Counted from the stretch's first letter, positions 41,449 to 50,145 are shown. The stretch: DNA of 64,000 nt from Alicyclobacillus fructus (GCF_017329605.1 NZ_JAFMTY010000014.1:1-64000), one strand, 5' to 3'. The notes: generated by a model not told the origin, from the sequence alone. A program made the numbers and translations.

Positions 41449-41802
41449 GTGAAATGCGTCTATTTGTCCGGACCGATGACCGGTTTGCCCCACGGAAACC
41501 GCCCCGCGTTCATGGAGGCGGCCCAAGCGCTCCGCGCCCGGGGCTTGACCGTCGTGAACCCGGCGGAATACGGATCGCCCGAAGACGATTGGTATGCCGC
41601 CATGCGGCGAGACATCCGCATGCTCATGGACGCGGACGCTGTGGTGACGCTGCCTGGATGGGAGCGCTCGAGAGGCGCCCGGCTGGAAGTCTACGTGGCG
41701 AGTCAGCTGAACATGCCGGTGTACACGCTCGCCGCATGCCTCCGCGCAGCGGATGAGGACCTGGCCCGGGCGCCCGCGGTGCAGCTGTTGCTCGAGATCT
41801 GA
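41449..41802 (+). CDS. DUF4406-type nucleoside 2-deoxyribosyltransferase-like protein, SOS-regulated
   Basis: A 117-aa protein beginning MKCVYLSGPMTGLPHGNRPA with NPAEYGSPEDDWYAAMRRDI, MDADAVVTLPGWERSRGARL and EVYVASQLNMPVYT. The YLSGPMTG, DAVVTLPGW and GARLE signatures match DUF4406, related to nucleoside 2-deoxyribosyltransferases and common in phages. GTG 41449 follows GAGGAGG. A perfect LexA box in its promoter points to induction by DNA damage. It faces thymidine kinase tail to tail, 35 bp away. A nucleotide-salvage role during repair is inference. Confidence 0.8.
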   Translation: MKCVYLSGPMTGLPHGNRPAFMEAAQALRARGLTVVNPAEYGSPEDDWYAAMRRDIRMLMDADAVVTLPGWERSRGARLEVYVASQLNMPVYTLAACLRAADEDLARAPAVQLLLEI

Positions 41803-41837
41803 AACGACATCGCGCGCCAGCCCTGCCCGTACGCGCT

Positions 41838-42434
41838 TCAAGGCCCCGTGGCGCGCATCAGCCCCTCCACGTCGGGATGGAAGTAATGCTTGCGGCAGAC
41901 CGACTTGTAGAGATCGTTGCCGCCCACTTCGATTTGCTCGCCCTCGTACACGGGCCGCCCATCCTTCACCTTCAGGATCATCGTCGCCTTCCGGTCGCAG
42001 CCGGGGTGCGCGCAGATGGTCTTGATCTCTTCGATGCGGTCGGCCCACAGGATGGCGGCTTCGCTGCCCTCGAACAGGCGATTGCGGTAATCCTTCAGGA
42101 GGCCGTACATGATGACGGGGATGTCGAGATCGTCCGCCACGCGCGCCAGCTGTTGCACGTGGTAGGCGCGCAGAAACTGCACCTCGTCCACCAGCACGCA
42201 GTCGGGCATCTGCTCCTTGACACACTCGAACAGATCGGTGTCTTCGTCGACGACCACGGCCCGCTTGGCGATGCCCACCCGGGACGCGATGACGCCGCGG
42301 CCGTACCTGTCATCGATGGCCGGCGTGAACAGGGCCACCTTTTTACCCTGTTCCTCATAGCTGTGCGCGACGGTCAGCAGTTGAATGGACTTGCTGGCGT
42401 TCATCTGTCCAAATCGGTAGTACAACTTGGCCAC
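41838..42434 (-). CDS. tdk: Thymidine kinase
   Basis: A 198-aa type II thymidine kinase phosphorylating thymidine with ATP. P-loop GQMNASKS (9-16), Walker B-like VLVDEVQFL, catalytic Glu in that segment, and the zinc-binding cysteines of the lasso domain (CAHPGC, then VCRKH). Length is typical. The SDR gene lies upstream on the same strand, 46 bp away. Confidence 0.94.
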   Translation of the reverse strand: MAKLYYRFGQMNASKSIQLLTVAHSYEEQGKKVALFTPAIDDRYGRGVIASRVGIAKRAVVVDEDTDLFECVKEQMPDCVLVDEVQFLRAYHVQQLARVADDLDIPVIMYGLLKDYRNRLFEGSEAAILWADRIEEIKTICAHPGCDRKATMILKVKDGRPVYEGEQIEVGGNDLYKSVCRKHYFHPDVEGLMRATGP

Positions 42435-42480
42435 GTCTATCCCTCTTTCTGGATCCCGAAAGCGCGGGACGGCGCGCGGT

Positions 42481-43413
42481 TCATTCGTCCTCGAGCGCGT
42501 ACCAGGCGTCGCGGGGGATGCCCGCCATCTCGAGCGAGGCGGTCCAGAGTTCGCGCGCCGCGGCGAGATCGCGCGAAGCCGGCGAAGAGGAGACCACCAC
42601 CGGGTAACCTCGGCTTCCCCGGTCCGGGCCGATGTATTCGCCTCCGGCGAGATCGGGATGGGTGGCGGCGTACAGCGTGGGGAGCGCGCCCATTTCGCTC
42701 GGCTGTGCGAAGCGGTTGACCAGTCTGGCGACGGGCTTGGCCCAAGCGCTTTTCAGCATGCCGTTTTCCACGAGGGATGTCGCGGCAAATCCGGGATGGC
42801 AGGCGATGCTCTTCAAGGGAAGCCCTCTCTGTTTCAGCCGGCGGTCGAGCTCATACGCGAACAGGAGGTTGGCGAGCTTGCTCTGCGCGTAACTCTCGAA
42901 TCGACGATAGCGCCCGCGGCCTCGGACATAGGCGAGATCCAGGTGTTTTGCCATCTGGTGCGCCATGCTGCTCACCGTCACGACGCGCGCCCCGGTCGTA
43001 CCCGCGAGCACGGGGAGGAGTTGCAAGGTCAAGGCGAAATGGCCGAGGTGATTGGTGCCGAACTGAAGTTCGTAGCCTTGCCGCGTGGTGCCGTACGTCG
43101 TCGCCATGACGCCCGCGTTGTTGATGAGCAGATCCAGCGGATGGCCCGCCGACACCACCGCCTCCGCAAACGCGCGGACGCTGTCGAGATCGGCCAGATC
43201 GAGCAAGCGGACCTCGATGTCCGCGTTCGGCGCCTCCGCCAAGATGCGCGCCTTGGCATCTTCGCCGCGCTCGCGGTTGCGAACCGCGAGCGTCACTCGG
43301 GCGCCTCGCCCCGCAAGCGCGCGAGCCGCCTGCCATCCAATGCCGCTGTTCGCGCCGGTGATGATCGCCCACTTTCCCTTGAGACTCGCCATCTGATCCG
43401 CCGTCCACGCCAC
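42481..43413 (-). CDS. Short-chain dehydrogenase/reductase
   Basis: A 310-aa NAD(P)-dependent oxidoreductase, similar in pattern to retinol dehydrogenase/WW-domain oxidoreductase-type SDRs. Cofactor motif AIITGANSGIGWQAARALAG, structural NNAGVM, catalytic Ser in VVTVSSMAH and YAQSKLANLLFA with Tyr and Lys. GTG 43413 is chosen because GGAGGG lies 6 bp upstream; the ATG at 43419 would be too close to it. Substrate unknown. Confidence 0.82.
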   Translation of the reverse strand: MAWTADQMASLKGKWAIITGANSGIGWQAARALAGRGARVTLAVRNRERGEDAKARILAEAPNADIEVRLLDLADLDSVRAFAEAVVSAGHPLDLLINNAGVMATTYGTTRQGYELQFGTNHLGHFALTLQLLPVLAGTTGARVVTVSSMAHQMAKHLDLAYVRGRGRYRRFESYAQSKLANLLFAYELDRRLKQRGLPLKSIACHPGFAATSLVENGMLKSAWAKPVARLVNRFAQPSEMGALPTLYAATHPDLAGGEYIGPDRGSRGYPVVVSSSPASRDLAAARELWTASLEMAGIPRDAWYALEDE

Positions 43414-43499
43414 GCGCATCCCTCCGCCCAACGATGTCTACTCTTCATACTACTCCATCGGCGGGAATCGGGATAGACTGAAGACCTGGAGGTGTTCCG

Positions 43500-44621
43500 G
43501 TGAACGACTGGGTGGAGTGGATGCTTTGGGCGATTGTGGCGGCATCGGCGGCGGCAGGCTTTGGCCGCGGCTTTGAGCGAGAATCGAGGAAGTTGTTGCT
43601 GACCGCCGCGTGGGTCGCCGAGATCGCCGTTTCGTCCGCGGCCGCATTTGCCATCAGCCGAGCCCTTCGCAACCTCATCCTGAAGGATGGGCGAAGCCCC
43701 GACATGCCCGGCTGGCTTGCTCATCTGGCGGCCTTTTGGCAGCAGTCGCCGCGGCTTTGCAACTGGATTGCCTTCCTCGCGGTGTATTGGGTCGTCTCCT
43801 CCCTGGTGGGCGCGCTCGTCAGGCCGCTCGGCACGATTTGGATCCGGCCGCGCGGGCGGGTTGGCATCCTGAGCCGCACCGGCGGCTTGGCCATCGGCGC
43901 CGCGCTCGGCGCCTTGCGCGCTGCGGCGGTGGGAGCTTGTCTGTTCGTCGTCCTCCAGTACGTCTCGGCGCCGGCGCTCGCCCGCGCCGCAGCGTCTTCG
44001 CCCGCGTATCGTTGGCTGTCGACCCGGATGTACACGCCGTGGCTTCGGCCCCTCGCGGAGCGGGAAATGCCCGTTTTGGCCAAGGGCGCCGCGCAGACCG
44101 TCGCCGCCGACATCTCGCTGTTCGTCGTGCCGACCGGCCCGGGCGAAGAAACCGGGATCCTCGTCGTGCCAAAGCCGGTGGCGGAAAAGGCCCTGGCCAT
44201 CACGCGCGGTTTGACGTCCCCATACGCCAAGGCGCGCGCCTTATACGAATGGGAAATCCATCACGTCCACTACGACTGGAAGAAATACGACGATTACGTC
44301 GACGACGGCCGATGGGACGCGCAATCGCCGCTCACGACGCTCGAGACGGGCAAGGGCGTTTGCGCGGACTACGCGCTCCTCTACGCTGACATGGCGCACG
44401 CCGTTGGCCTCACGGCCCGCATTGACGAGGGCCTGGCCATCGCCGGCGGCGTGGAAGGCTCCCACGCGTGGAACGAGGTGTGGATCCCAGATCAGCGCCG
44501 CTTCATCCTGGTCGACACCACATGGGGCTCCGCGCAGGACGAGTGGTTCGACGTGCCGCCCGCCTCCTTCGATCAGACGCACAAGCTGACGACGCGCATC
44601 ACCATCTACGCGTCCACCTGA
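43500..44621 (+). CDS. Membrane CvpA-like domain fused to a transglutaminase-like domain
   Basis: A 373-aa protein starting at GTG 43500 behind CTGGAGGTG. Residues 1-165 hold about four membrane helices with a CvpA-like layout (WVEWMLWAIVAASAAAGFGR, then FLAVYWVVSSLVGALVRPLG). Residues 225-350 form a transglutaminase-like domain with a complete triad: Cys288 in GKGVCADYALLYADM, His322 in GSHAWNEVW and Asp339 in LVDTTWG. The catalytic domain probably acts outside as a peptidase or protein cross-linker. It converges with the sensor-kinase gene, overlapping it by 16 bp. Confidence 0.8.
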   Translation: MNDWVEWMLWAIVAASAAAGFGRGFERESRKLLLTAAWVAEIAVSSAAAFAISRALRNLILKDGRSPDMPGWLAHLAAFWQQSPRLCNWIAFLAVYWVVSSLVGALVRPLGTIWIRPRGRVGILSRTGGLAIGAALGALRAAAVGACLFVVLQYVSAPALARAAASSPAYRWLSTRMYTPWLRPLAEREMPVLAKGAAQTVAADISLFVVPTGPGEETGILVVPKPVAEKALAITRGLTSPYAKARALYEWEIHHVHYDWKKYDDYVDDGRWDAQSPLTTLETGKGVCADYALLYADMAHAVGLTARIDEGLAIAGGVEGSHAWNEVWIPDQRRFILVDTTWGSAQDEWFDVPPASFDQTHKLTTRITIYAST

Positions 44622-46561
44622 ATCGGCGCGTGCTTCAGCGGCAGCCGCATGCGAATGTGCGTGCCCTGCGGGCTCGACTGCACCACGCCGACCGTGCCGC
44701 CGTGCGCAATGGCGATGAGCCCGCAGAACGTGAGCCCAAGTCCAAGCCCGCCCTTTTTCGTGGAACTGTACGGCATGAAGATCCGATCCCAGTGTTCGCG
44801 CGGAATGCCGACGCCTGTGTCGATCACGTCGATGTGAAGCTCCTCATTCTCGATTCGCACGGTCACGTCGACTTCGCGGCGGACGCGATCGTCCGGAATG
44901 GAGTCGATGGCGTTCTTGACGAGGTTCACGACGGCGCCGAACAGCTTGTCTCCGTCCACGTCGAGGTGAACATGCCGCTGGCCGGTCTCGTTATGGAACG
45001 CCAGCCTCACGCCCCGGGCCTGGGCCATGGATGAACACAGCCCCACCGCGTCCGAGACGAGCCGAACGACGTCGCGCCGCCGGACGGTCAGCATGCCGTT
45101 GCGCAAGAACGCCGTGAAGTCGCGCGCAATGCGGTTGGCGTATTCCGACGCAGACCGCATCCGCTCGAGGATCTCGCGCGACTTGTCGCCGAGATTCGGC
45201 TCGAGCCTTGACAAGAGCTCCGACATCTGCCGAATCGCCGCGAGCGGCGTGCCCAGCTCGTGCACCAGCGCCTGCGCGGCCATCACCAGGTAATCCACGC
45301 CTCTCCCCCGCTCGCGGCGGGTGAGCTCGCGGAGATAGTCCACCAGCTTCTCGGACATCTCGTTGACGTGGGCGGCGAGCACCCCGATTTCGTCCGATCG
45401 CGCCACATCGACATGGGCGGCGAAGTTCCGATCGGCGATCTCGTCCACGGTCTCCGTGATGCGCTTCAGCGGCCGCGTGATGAGTTCCGCGCCGACGAAC
45501 GACAGCACGGCCGTCAGGACGAGAAGCGCGCCGCCCAAAAGGGCCATGTCGTGCAGGAGGTCGGCCAGCTGGGCCGTGATGAGGCGGTAGTTCATGACGA
45601 TCTCGACGACGTAGCGGGCGCCCTGCTCGGATTCGGGCACAAACGCCTTCAGGACCGTCGTGCCGCCGACGCGATCGAGGGCGGTCTGCATGTGCCCCGT
45701 GGAGAGCGCGCGGTTCTTGAGGCGCACGTCGAGATCATGGTCGGCGTAGCGATAGCTCCCGTACATGACGGGCTGATTGGCGATGTCGATCCAGGAGACG
45801 CCCTTGTACGAATAGCGGACAGGCTTCTCGTCAAACGTCCTGTTGAGCACCGCGATGGACAGGATGTCGGGCTCGGTCGCCAAAATGTGGCGAATGGTGC
45901 TGTTGACGCTGACCACCTGTTCATATCCAGGAATGGAGGTCTGCACGTAGAACGGATCGATGATGTAGTCCGTGGAGCCGTCGTAGTAGTACCCCCACTT
46001 GTCGACCTTGGACGGATCCGAGGCGGCGTTGGCAAACGGCCCGGACCAGTAGTCTTTCCCGGCCGTACCGTACGTGGAAGCCTGCGGCCGCCCCGCGAGG
46101 AGATCGCGGAAGGCGATGTACCACTTGCCCATTCCGCGGGTGGAGAGGCCGACTTCCCGCGGATCCGACGAGCGGACGCCGACGATGTCGTCCGCCGTGG
46201 GGGCGAGCAGCGTGATGCCGCTCACGCCGAGTTGGGCGGAGAGCTGCCGCAGTTGCTCGTTCGTCACGTCCCGCCAGTGCGGGGGCAGCTGCTTTTCAAT
46301 CGCGATGGAGGCGATGCGCAGTTCGTTGCCGAGCAGATTGTCGATATAGGCCTGGCCGGATTCGCTCGACTCGACCTCGAGGTCGATCTGCTGCGCGAGG
46401 AGTTGGGCCTGATTGTCCGCACTCTTCAGCATCTGCTGCCGCGCGGCGGTGTAAAACAGCGCTCCGCCGAGGGAGAGCACGACAAGCATGGCGCCGAACA
46501 GGATGAAGATGATCTTGTAGCGCAGCGAGAAGCGCACGCGGGGATGAGCGTTCACGCGCAT
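44606..46561 (-). CDS. Membrane sensor histidine kinase with extracellular sensor and HAMP
   Basis: A 651-aa kinase. Helix 1 about 17-38, a large extracellular region 39-338 resembling double-Cache sensors (WYIAFRDLL, YYYDGSTDYIIDPFYVQT), helix 2 about 340-360, HAMP 360-412, H-box ALVHELGTPLAAIRQMSELL with His434, and HATPase motifs NLVKNAIDSI, DTGVGIP and GLGLGLTFCG. The H-box is of the HExGTP type seen in DctB/ZraS-like kinases. No response regulator is adjacent. It starts 12 bp after the HTH-guanylate kinase gene, so the two are probably one operon. Confidence 0.9.
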   Translation of the reverse strand: MRVNAHPRVRFSLRYKIIFILFGAMLVVLSLGGALFYTAARQQMLKSADNQAQLLAQQIDLEVESSESGQAYIDNLLGNELRIASIAIEKQLPPHWRDVTNEQLRQLSAQLGVSGITLLAPTADDIVGVRSSDPREVGLSTRGMGKWYIAFRDLLAGRPQASTYGTAGKDYWSGPFANAASDPSKVDKWGYYYDGSTDYIIDPFYVQTSIPGYEQVVSVNSTIRHILATEPDILSIAVLNRTFDEKPVRYSYKGVSWIDIANQPVMYGSYRYADHDLDVRLKNRALSTGHMQTALDRVGGTTVLKAFVPESEQGARYVVEIVMNYRLITAQLADLLHDMALLGGALLVLTAVLSFVGAELITRPLKRITETVDEIADRNFAAHVDVARSDEIGVLAAHVNEMSEKLVDYLRELTRRERGRGVDYLVMAAQALVHELGTPLAAIRQMSELLSRLEPNLGDKSREILERMRSASEYANRIARDFTAFLRNGMLTVRRRDVVRLVSDAVGLCSSMAQARGVRLAFHNETGQRHVHLDVDGDKLFGAVVNLVKNAIDSIPDDRVRREVDVTVRIENEELHIDVIDTGVGIPREHWDRIFMPYSSTKKGGLGLGLTFCGLIAIAHGGTVGVVQSSPQGTHIRMRLPLKHAPIQVDA

Positions 46562-46573
46562 GGTGTCCCGCCT

Positions 46574-47368
46574 TTACGCGTGCTTTCTCGTACACGTGCG
46601 AATGATGTGGGCGAGTTCCGCCGCGGCGGTCGCCACGTCGTCGTTGAAGATGAGGAAGTCGAACCGATCGGAGAGCGATTCCTCGTATTTGAGGCGCTGC
46701 ATGCGAATACGGATGTCCTCCTCTTTATCCCCTCGGTGATGCAGCCGGCCTTCGAGATCGTCGAGACAGGTCGGCCGGACGTAGATCAGGATGACGCGAT
46801 CGCCAAACACTCGTTTCATGTTCAGCGCGCCGTTGACGTCGATATCCTTAATGATGATCCGGCCTTCGTTCAGCGCGCGCTCGTAGCTCAGCAGGTGCGT
46901 GCCATAGAGATTGCCGTGAATCGTCTCGTATTCGAGGAACTCGCCCCGCTCGGCCATGCGCATGAACTCCTCGCGGGACACGAAGTAGTACGGGTTCCCG
47001 TTCGTCTCGCCGGGGCGCATCGGCCTCGTGGAGAACGAAGGGATGAACGTCAAGCCGAGATCGTAGCGATCCCGGAGCGCGTTGATCAGCGTGTTTTTTC
47101 CTGCCCCGGACGGCCCGGAGAGGATGAAGAGCAGGCCCTTCGTATGCGTCTCCCCCTCTGGTTCGTAGGTCATGAGATCGGATAATCTGCACGAGAGCGC
47201 GTCGCAGATCCTCTGCAACACCCGCAGGTCCACGCGGGTGATGGCGTTCTTTTTCATGGCGTACAGTGTGTTTTTGTTCACGCCGGAGCGTTTCACCAGA
47301 TCGGGAATTTTCCAGTTCCGTTCAGAGAGGAGCCGATCGAGGTGAAAGCGAATTTCACGCACGGGCAT
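46574..47368 (-). CDS. XRE-type HTH domain fused to guanylate kinase
   Basis: A 264-aa fusion. Residues 1-66 are a Cro/C1-type helix-turn-helix (LSERNWKIPDLVKRSGVNKN, then TLYAMKK and LRVLQRICDALSCRLSDLM). Residues 76-260 are a full guanylate kinase: P-loop GPSGAGKNT (85-93), GMP-binding STRPMRPGE (113-121) and YGT near 155, DIDVNGAL (175-182), lid RLHHRGDKEEDIRIRMQRL, and DFLIFNDD. All catalytic elements look intact. No ribosome site precedes Met66, so a separate kinase start is unlikely. Its promoter has a 12-bp palindrome over the -10. It could sense or make GMP/GDP while binding DNA; a canonical gmk elsewhere is expected but not seen here. Confidence 0.9.
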   Translation of the reverse strand: MPVREIRFHLDRLLSERNWKIPDLVKRSGVNKNTLYAMKKNAITRVDLRVLQRICDALSCRLSDLMTYEPEGETHTKGLLFILSGPSGAGKNTLINALRDRYDLGLTFIPSFSTRPMRPGETNGNPYYFVSREEFMRMAERGEFLEYETIHGNLYGTHLLSYERALNEGRIIIKDIDVNGALNMKRVFGDRVILIYVRPTCLDDLEGRLHHRGDKEEDIRIRMQRLKYEESLSDRFDFLIFNDDVATAAAELAHIIRTCTRKHA

Positions 47369-47392
47369 CCATCCCCGCAGGCAAGTTTCTAA

Positions 47393-47423
47393 TCAGTATA
47401 CTGAGTTCGGATGCAATTGTACA
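47393..47423 (-). promoter_or_regulatory. Promoter and operator of the HTH-guanylate kinase gene
   Basis: On the minus strand TGTACA (47418-47423) and TATACT (47395-47400) are 17 bp apart. The perfect 12-bp palindrome TCAGTATACTGA (47393-47404) covers the -10. An XRE-type dimer binding there would repress its own gene. The region is shared with the divergent hpnB gene. Confidence 0.65.
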
Positions 47424-47485
47424 GGCATCGTTGGACAAGAGGGAGACGCGCATGCGTCTGCACAAGAAGAAGGGAGTGTTGCGGG

Positions 47486-48676
47486 GTGATCGCGTTCGCG
47501 TGGGTGGCGGCCGTGAGCCTTGCGGCGTGGTTGTTCCTGCTCGTGGCGCGCGGCTTTTACTGGCGCACGGCGCGTTCGATGAACACGGCGGAGGCCGCTG
47601 ACAGGACGGAGCGCACGTGGCCGGCGGTCTGCGCGGTGGTGCCAGCGCGCAACGAGGCGGACGTCCTCCCGAGGACGCTGCCGACGCTCATCGGGCAGTC
47701 TTACGGCGGCCGATTCCAGGTGGTGCTCGTGGACGATCACAGCACGGACGGCACGGCCGAAGTGGCGGCGCGGATCGCGTCCGAGATGGGGCGGACGGAT
47801 CGCCTTCGCATCGTGCGCGCCAAGCCGCTTCCGCCCGGTTGGGCGGGCAAGGTCTGGGCCATGCAGAACGGGCTTTTGCACCTGCCCGAAGACGTGGACT
47901 ATGTGCTCTTCACGGACGCGGATATCGCGCACCCTCCGACGACAGCACAGGCTCTGGTGGCGCGCGCAGAGCGGGATCATCTCGATCTCGTCTCGCTCAT
48001 GGTGCGGCTCAGGGCCGAGAGCGCGTGGGAAAAACTGCTCATCCCCGCATTCGTGTACTTCTTCGCCAAGCTCTATCCGTTTGCGTGGGTGGCGCATCCG
48101 AAGCGAAAAACCGCAGCGGCGGCCGGCGGTTGTGTGCTCGTCAAGCGCAGCCTGCTGCCCGTGCCTCCGGGACTGGAGCCGATTCGCGATGCCGTGATCG
48201 ACGACTGTGCCCTCGCGCGCCTCATCGCCAACCGGGGCGGGCGCCTGTGGCTCGGGCTCGGCGAGGACGTCGTGAGCGTGCGCGCGTACGGAACGCTCGG
48301 GGAGATCTGGCGGATGATCGCGCGGACGGCCTTCGTCCAGCTTCGCTTCTCCGCCTGGCTCCTGGCCGGGACGGCGGCCGGGATGCTCGTGCTGTACGCC
48401 GTTCCGCCAGCGGCCGTGATCGCCGGTGTGGCCGGGATGCTCGCGGGCGTCCACGGCAGCGCCGCGGCGCTGTGCCTAGGCGGGCTGGCGTACGCCGTCC
48501 TCGCCGCGACGTTCGTGCCGATGCTGCGCTGGTACGGCCTGTCTCCGGCGCGATCCGTCCTGCTCCCCTTGGCCGGCGTGCTGTACACCCTCATGACCCT
48601 GGACTCGGCCAGGCGGTTTTGGCTCAAGAAGGGCGACCACTGGAAGGGGCGGCCGTACGAGATGCGCCGCCCCTGA
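47486..48676 (+). CDS. hpnB: Hopene-associated glycosyltransferase HpnB
   Basis: A 396-aa membrane-linked family 2 glycosyltransferase. N-terminal helix, GT2 motif PAVCAVVPARNEADVLPRTL, FQVVLVDDHSTDGTAE, FTDADIAHPPT, then signature HpnB stretches LIPAFVYFFAKLYPFAWV, TAAAAGGCVLVKR, IDDCALARLI and IWRMIARTAFVQLRFS, and C-terminal helices. GTG 47486 follows AGGGAG with wide spacing; the frame extends upstream. HpnB occurs in hopanoid producers and is presumed to glycosylate or tailor hopanoids. Alicyclobacillus is a classic hopanoid maker. It is divergent from the HTH-guanylate kinase gene. Confidence 0.88.
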   Translation: MIAFAWVAAVSLAAWLFLLVARGFYWRTARSMNTAEAADRTERTWPAVCAVVPARNEADVLPRTLPTLIGQSYGGRFQVVLVDDHSTDGTAEVAARIASEMGRTDRLRIVRAKPLPPGWAGKVWAMQNGLLHLPEDVDYVLFTDADIAHPPTTAQALVARAERDHLDLVSLMVRLRAESAWEKLLIPAFVYFFAKLYPFAWVAHPKRKTAAAAGGCVLVKRSLLPVPPGLEPIRDAVIDDCALARLIANRGGRLWLGLGEDVVSVRAYGTLGEIWRMIARTAFVQLRFSAWLLAGTAAGMLVLYAVPPAAVIAGVAGMLAGVHGSAAALCLGGLAYAVLAATFVPMLRWYGLSPARSVLLPLAGVLYTLMTLDSARRFWLKKGDHWKGRPYEMRRP

Positions 48677-48857
48677 CGGGGATGTCATCGAAATGTCAAG
48701 CTCCAACCGCTTTCATCATCCGCCGGTCTTCCCCGCTTCGGGCGACAATAGAGAAGGTGAGTTTCGCCCGTCCATACGCTTGTTCCCCGGTCTGACAACC
48801 GACTTCATAAGAGACGAAACAGAAGGCATTGCGCGACGCTGGAAGGAGGCGAACGGC

Positions 48858-49958
48858 ATGAACGCTCGTCAGCGCGTCCATCGCGGTCTGCGCGCCCCCT
48901 TTTTGCCGCCCGAGCGCACAGGCGAGGCGCGCGTGTACCACGCTTTCTTGCTTCGCAAGGCGCCCTGGCCATGGCGCCGCGCGCTGTCCGCCGGCCTCAG
49001 TTTGTTTGCCGTTGTCGCGCTTGGCGCCCTGTTTCATCGGCCCGCGGATGGACTGCTGGCGTCCATCGGCGCCTTCACCGGCATCTACGCCACGGATCTC
49101 CCGTTGAAGCAGCTGGCCGCCAAGCTGGCCGCGGTCGGCCTCGGCCTCACCGCGTCATTTGCGCTCGGCGCAGCCACGAGCGCCCATCTGGCCGCGGCCG
49201 CGATCGCGCTGGCGTTGGTCGGCGGTATCGCCACATACGTCGCCGCCGCGCTCTCCATGGCGCCACCGGGGCCCTTCTTCTTCGTGATGGCCGCCGCTAT
49301 CGCGAGCGGACAACCGCCGGGACGGGGCTTCGCGGTCTCCGTCGCGTGGGTCCTGGCCGGGGCCGCCGTGGCCTGGACGCTGTCGGTCTTCCTCGCAATG
49401 GCCTGGCGCGGCGCCTTGCCCGCTCAAGCAAGCCGACTCCGACGGATCACGCGGAAGCGGCTCGCCCGCACCCTGAAGGCGCGGCTCCGCCTGGGCGATC
49501 CGGCCTTCATGGGCGCCCTGCGCATGGCGGTCGGCCTGTTCGCGTCGGCGATGATCGCGCACGCCCTTGGCAGCCCGCGCGGCTATTGGACGGCCGTGGG
49601 GTGCGCGGCGACGCTCGTCGGCATGACGGTGGTGGGCACGCTTCAGCGCGCGATTCAGCGGGCGCTGGGTACGGCCTTGGGGGTGGTTCTCGCGAGCGCC
49701 GTCCTGTCCGTCCATCCGGCGCCCTTGGAACTCGCGCTCCTGCTCTTCGCGCTGCAGACCGTCGCGGAATTGCTCATTCCGCGAAACTACGGCCTGGCCG
49801 TCATCTTCATCACGCCGCTCGCCATGCTCATTGCGGAAACAGGTCAAGCCGATCTCAGTGCACCCGCCATCGCCGAGGCGCGCCTGCTCAATACGCTCGT
49901 GGGCTGTGGCATCGGACTCGCGCTTCGGCTCCTGTGGCGCGTTCCCTTTCGCACCTGA
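48858..49958 (+). CDS. FUSC-family membrane protein (aromatic acid exporter-like)
   Basis: A 366-aa protein with two groups of membrane helices (about residues 35-200 and 225-360) separated by a basic loop (QASRLRRITRKRLARTLKAR). This two-bundle layout and the GYWTAVGCAATLVGMTVVGT stretch match FUSC proteins related to aromatic acid or fusaric acid exporters. ATG 48858 follows GGAAGGAGG; the frame extends to 48693 without a better site. The 181 bp between hpnB and this gene show no feature I can support. Confidence 0.8.
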   Translation: MNARQRVHRGLRAPFLPPERTGEARVYHAFLLRKAPWPWRRALSAGLSLFAVVALGALFHRPADGLLASIGAFTGIYATDLPLKQLAAKLAAVGLGLTASFALGAATSAHLAAAAIALALVGGIATYVAAALSMAPPGPFFFVMAAAIASGQPPGRGFAVSVAWVLAGAAVAWTLSVFLAMAWRGALPAQASRLRRITRKRLARTLKARLRLGDPAFMGALRMAVGLFASAMIAHALGSPRGYWTAVGCAATLVGMTVVGTLQRAIQRALGTALGVVLASAVLSVHPAPLELALLLFALQTVAELLIPRNYGLAVIFITPLAMLIAETGQADLSAPAIAEARLLNTLVGCGIGLALRLLWRVPFRT

Positions 49959-50105
49959 GCGGCCCACCCCGCTCGCCCGAACTTTGCCGCCCCATTTCGA
50001 CGCCTCGCCGCCATCTTCGACAAGATTCGCTTTCCAACGCGGCTCCCATGCGTTAGACTTCGACGTGCAAGGGACATGGGCAGCGTTCGACATCGTAAAC
50101 CGCGC

Positions 50106-50145
50106 GAAAGAATCGGGCTTCGTCCCGGTTCTTTCTCTGCTTTTT
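50106..50145 (+). terminator. Terminator after the FUSC gene
   Basis: Stem GAAAGAAtCGGG/CCCGgTTCTTTC with a short loop, then five Ts at 50141-50145. It lies about 150 bp past the FUSC stop; the 250-bp gap before the kinase gene holds nothing else recognised. Confidence 0.65.

Noticed and set aside
46574-47175. Separate guanylate kinase start at Met66
   Set aside because: No ribosome site precedes that ATG and the HTH frame continues without interruption into the kinase.
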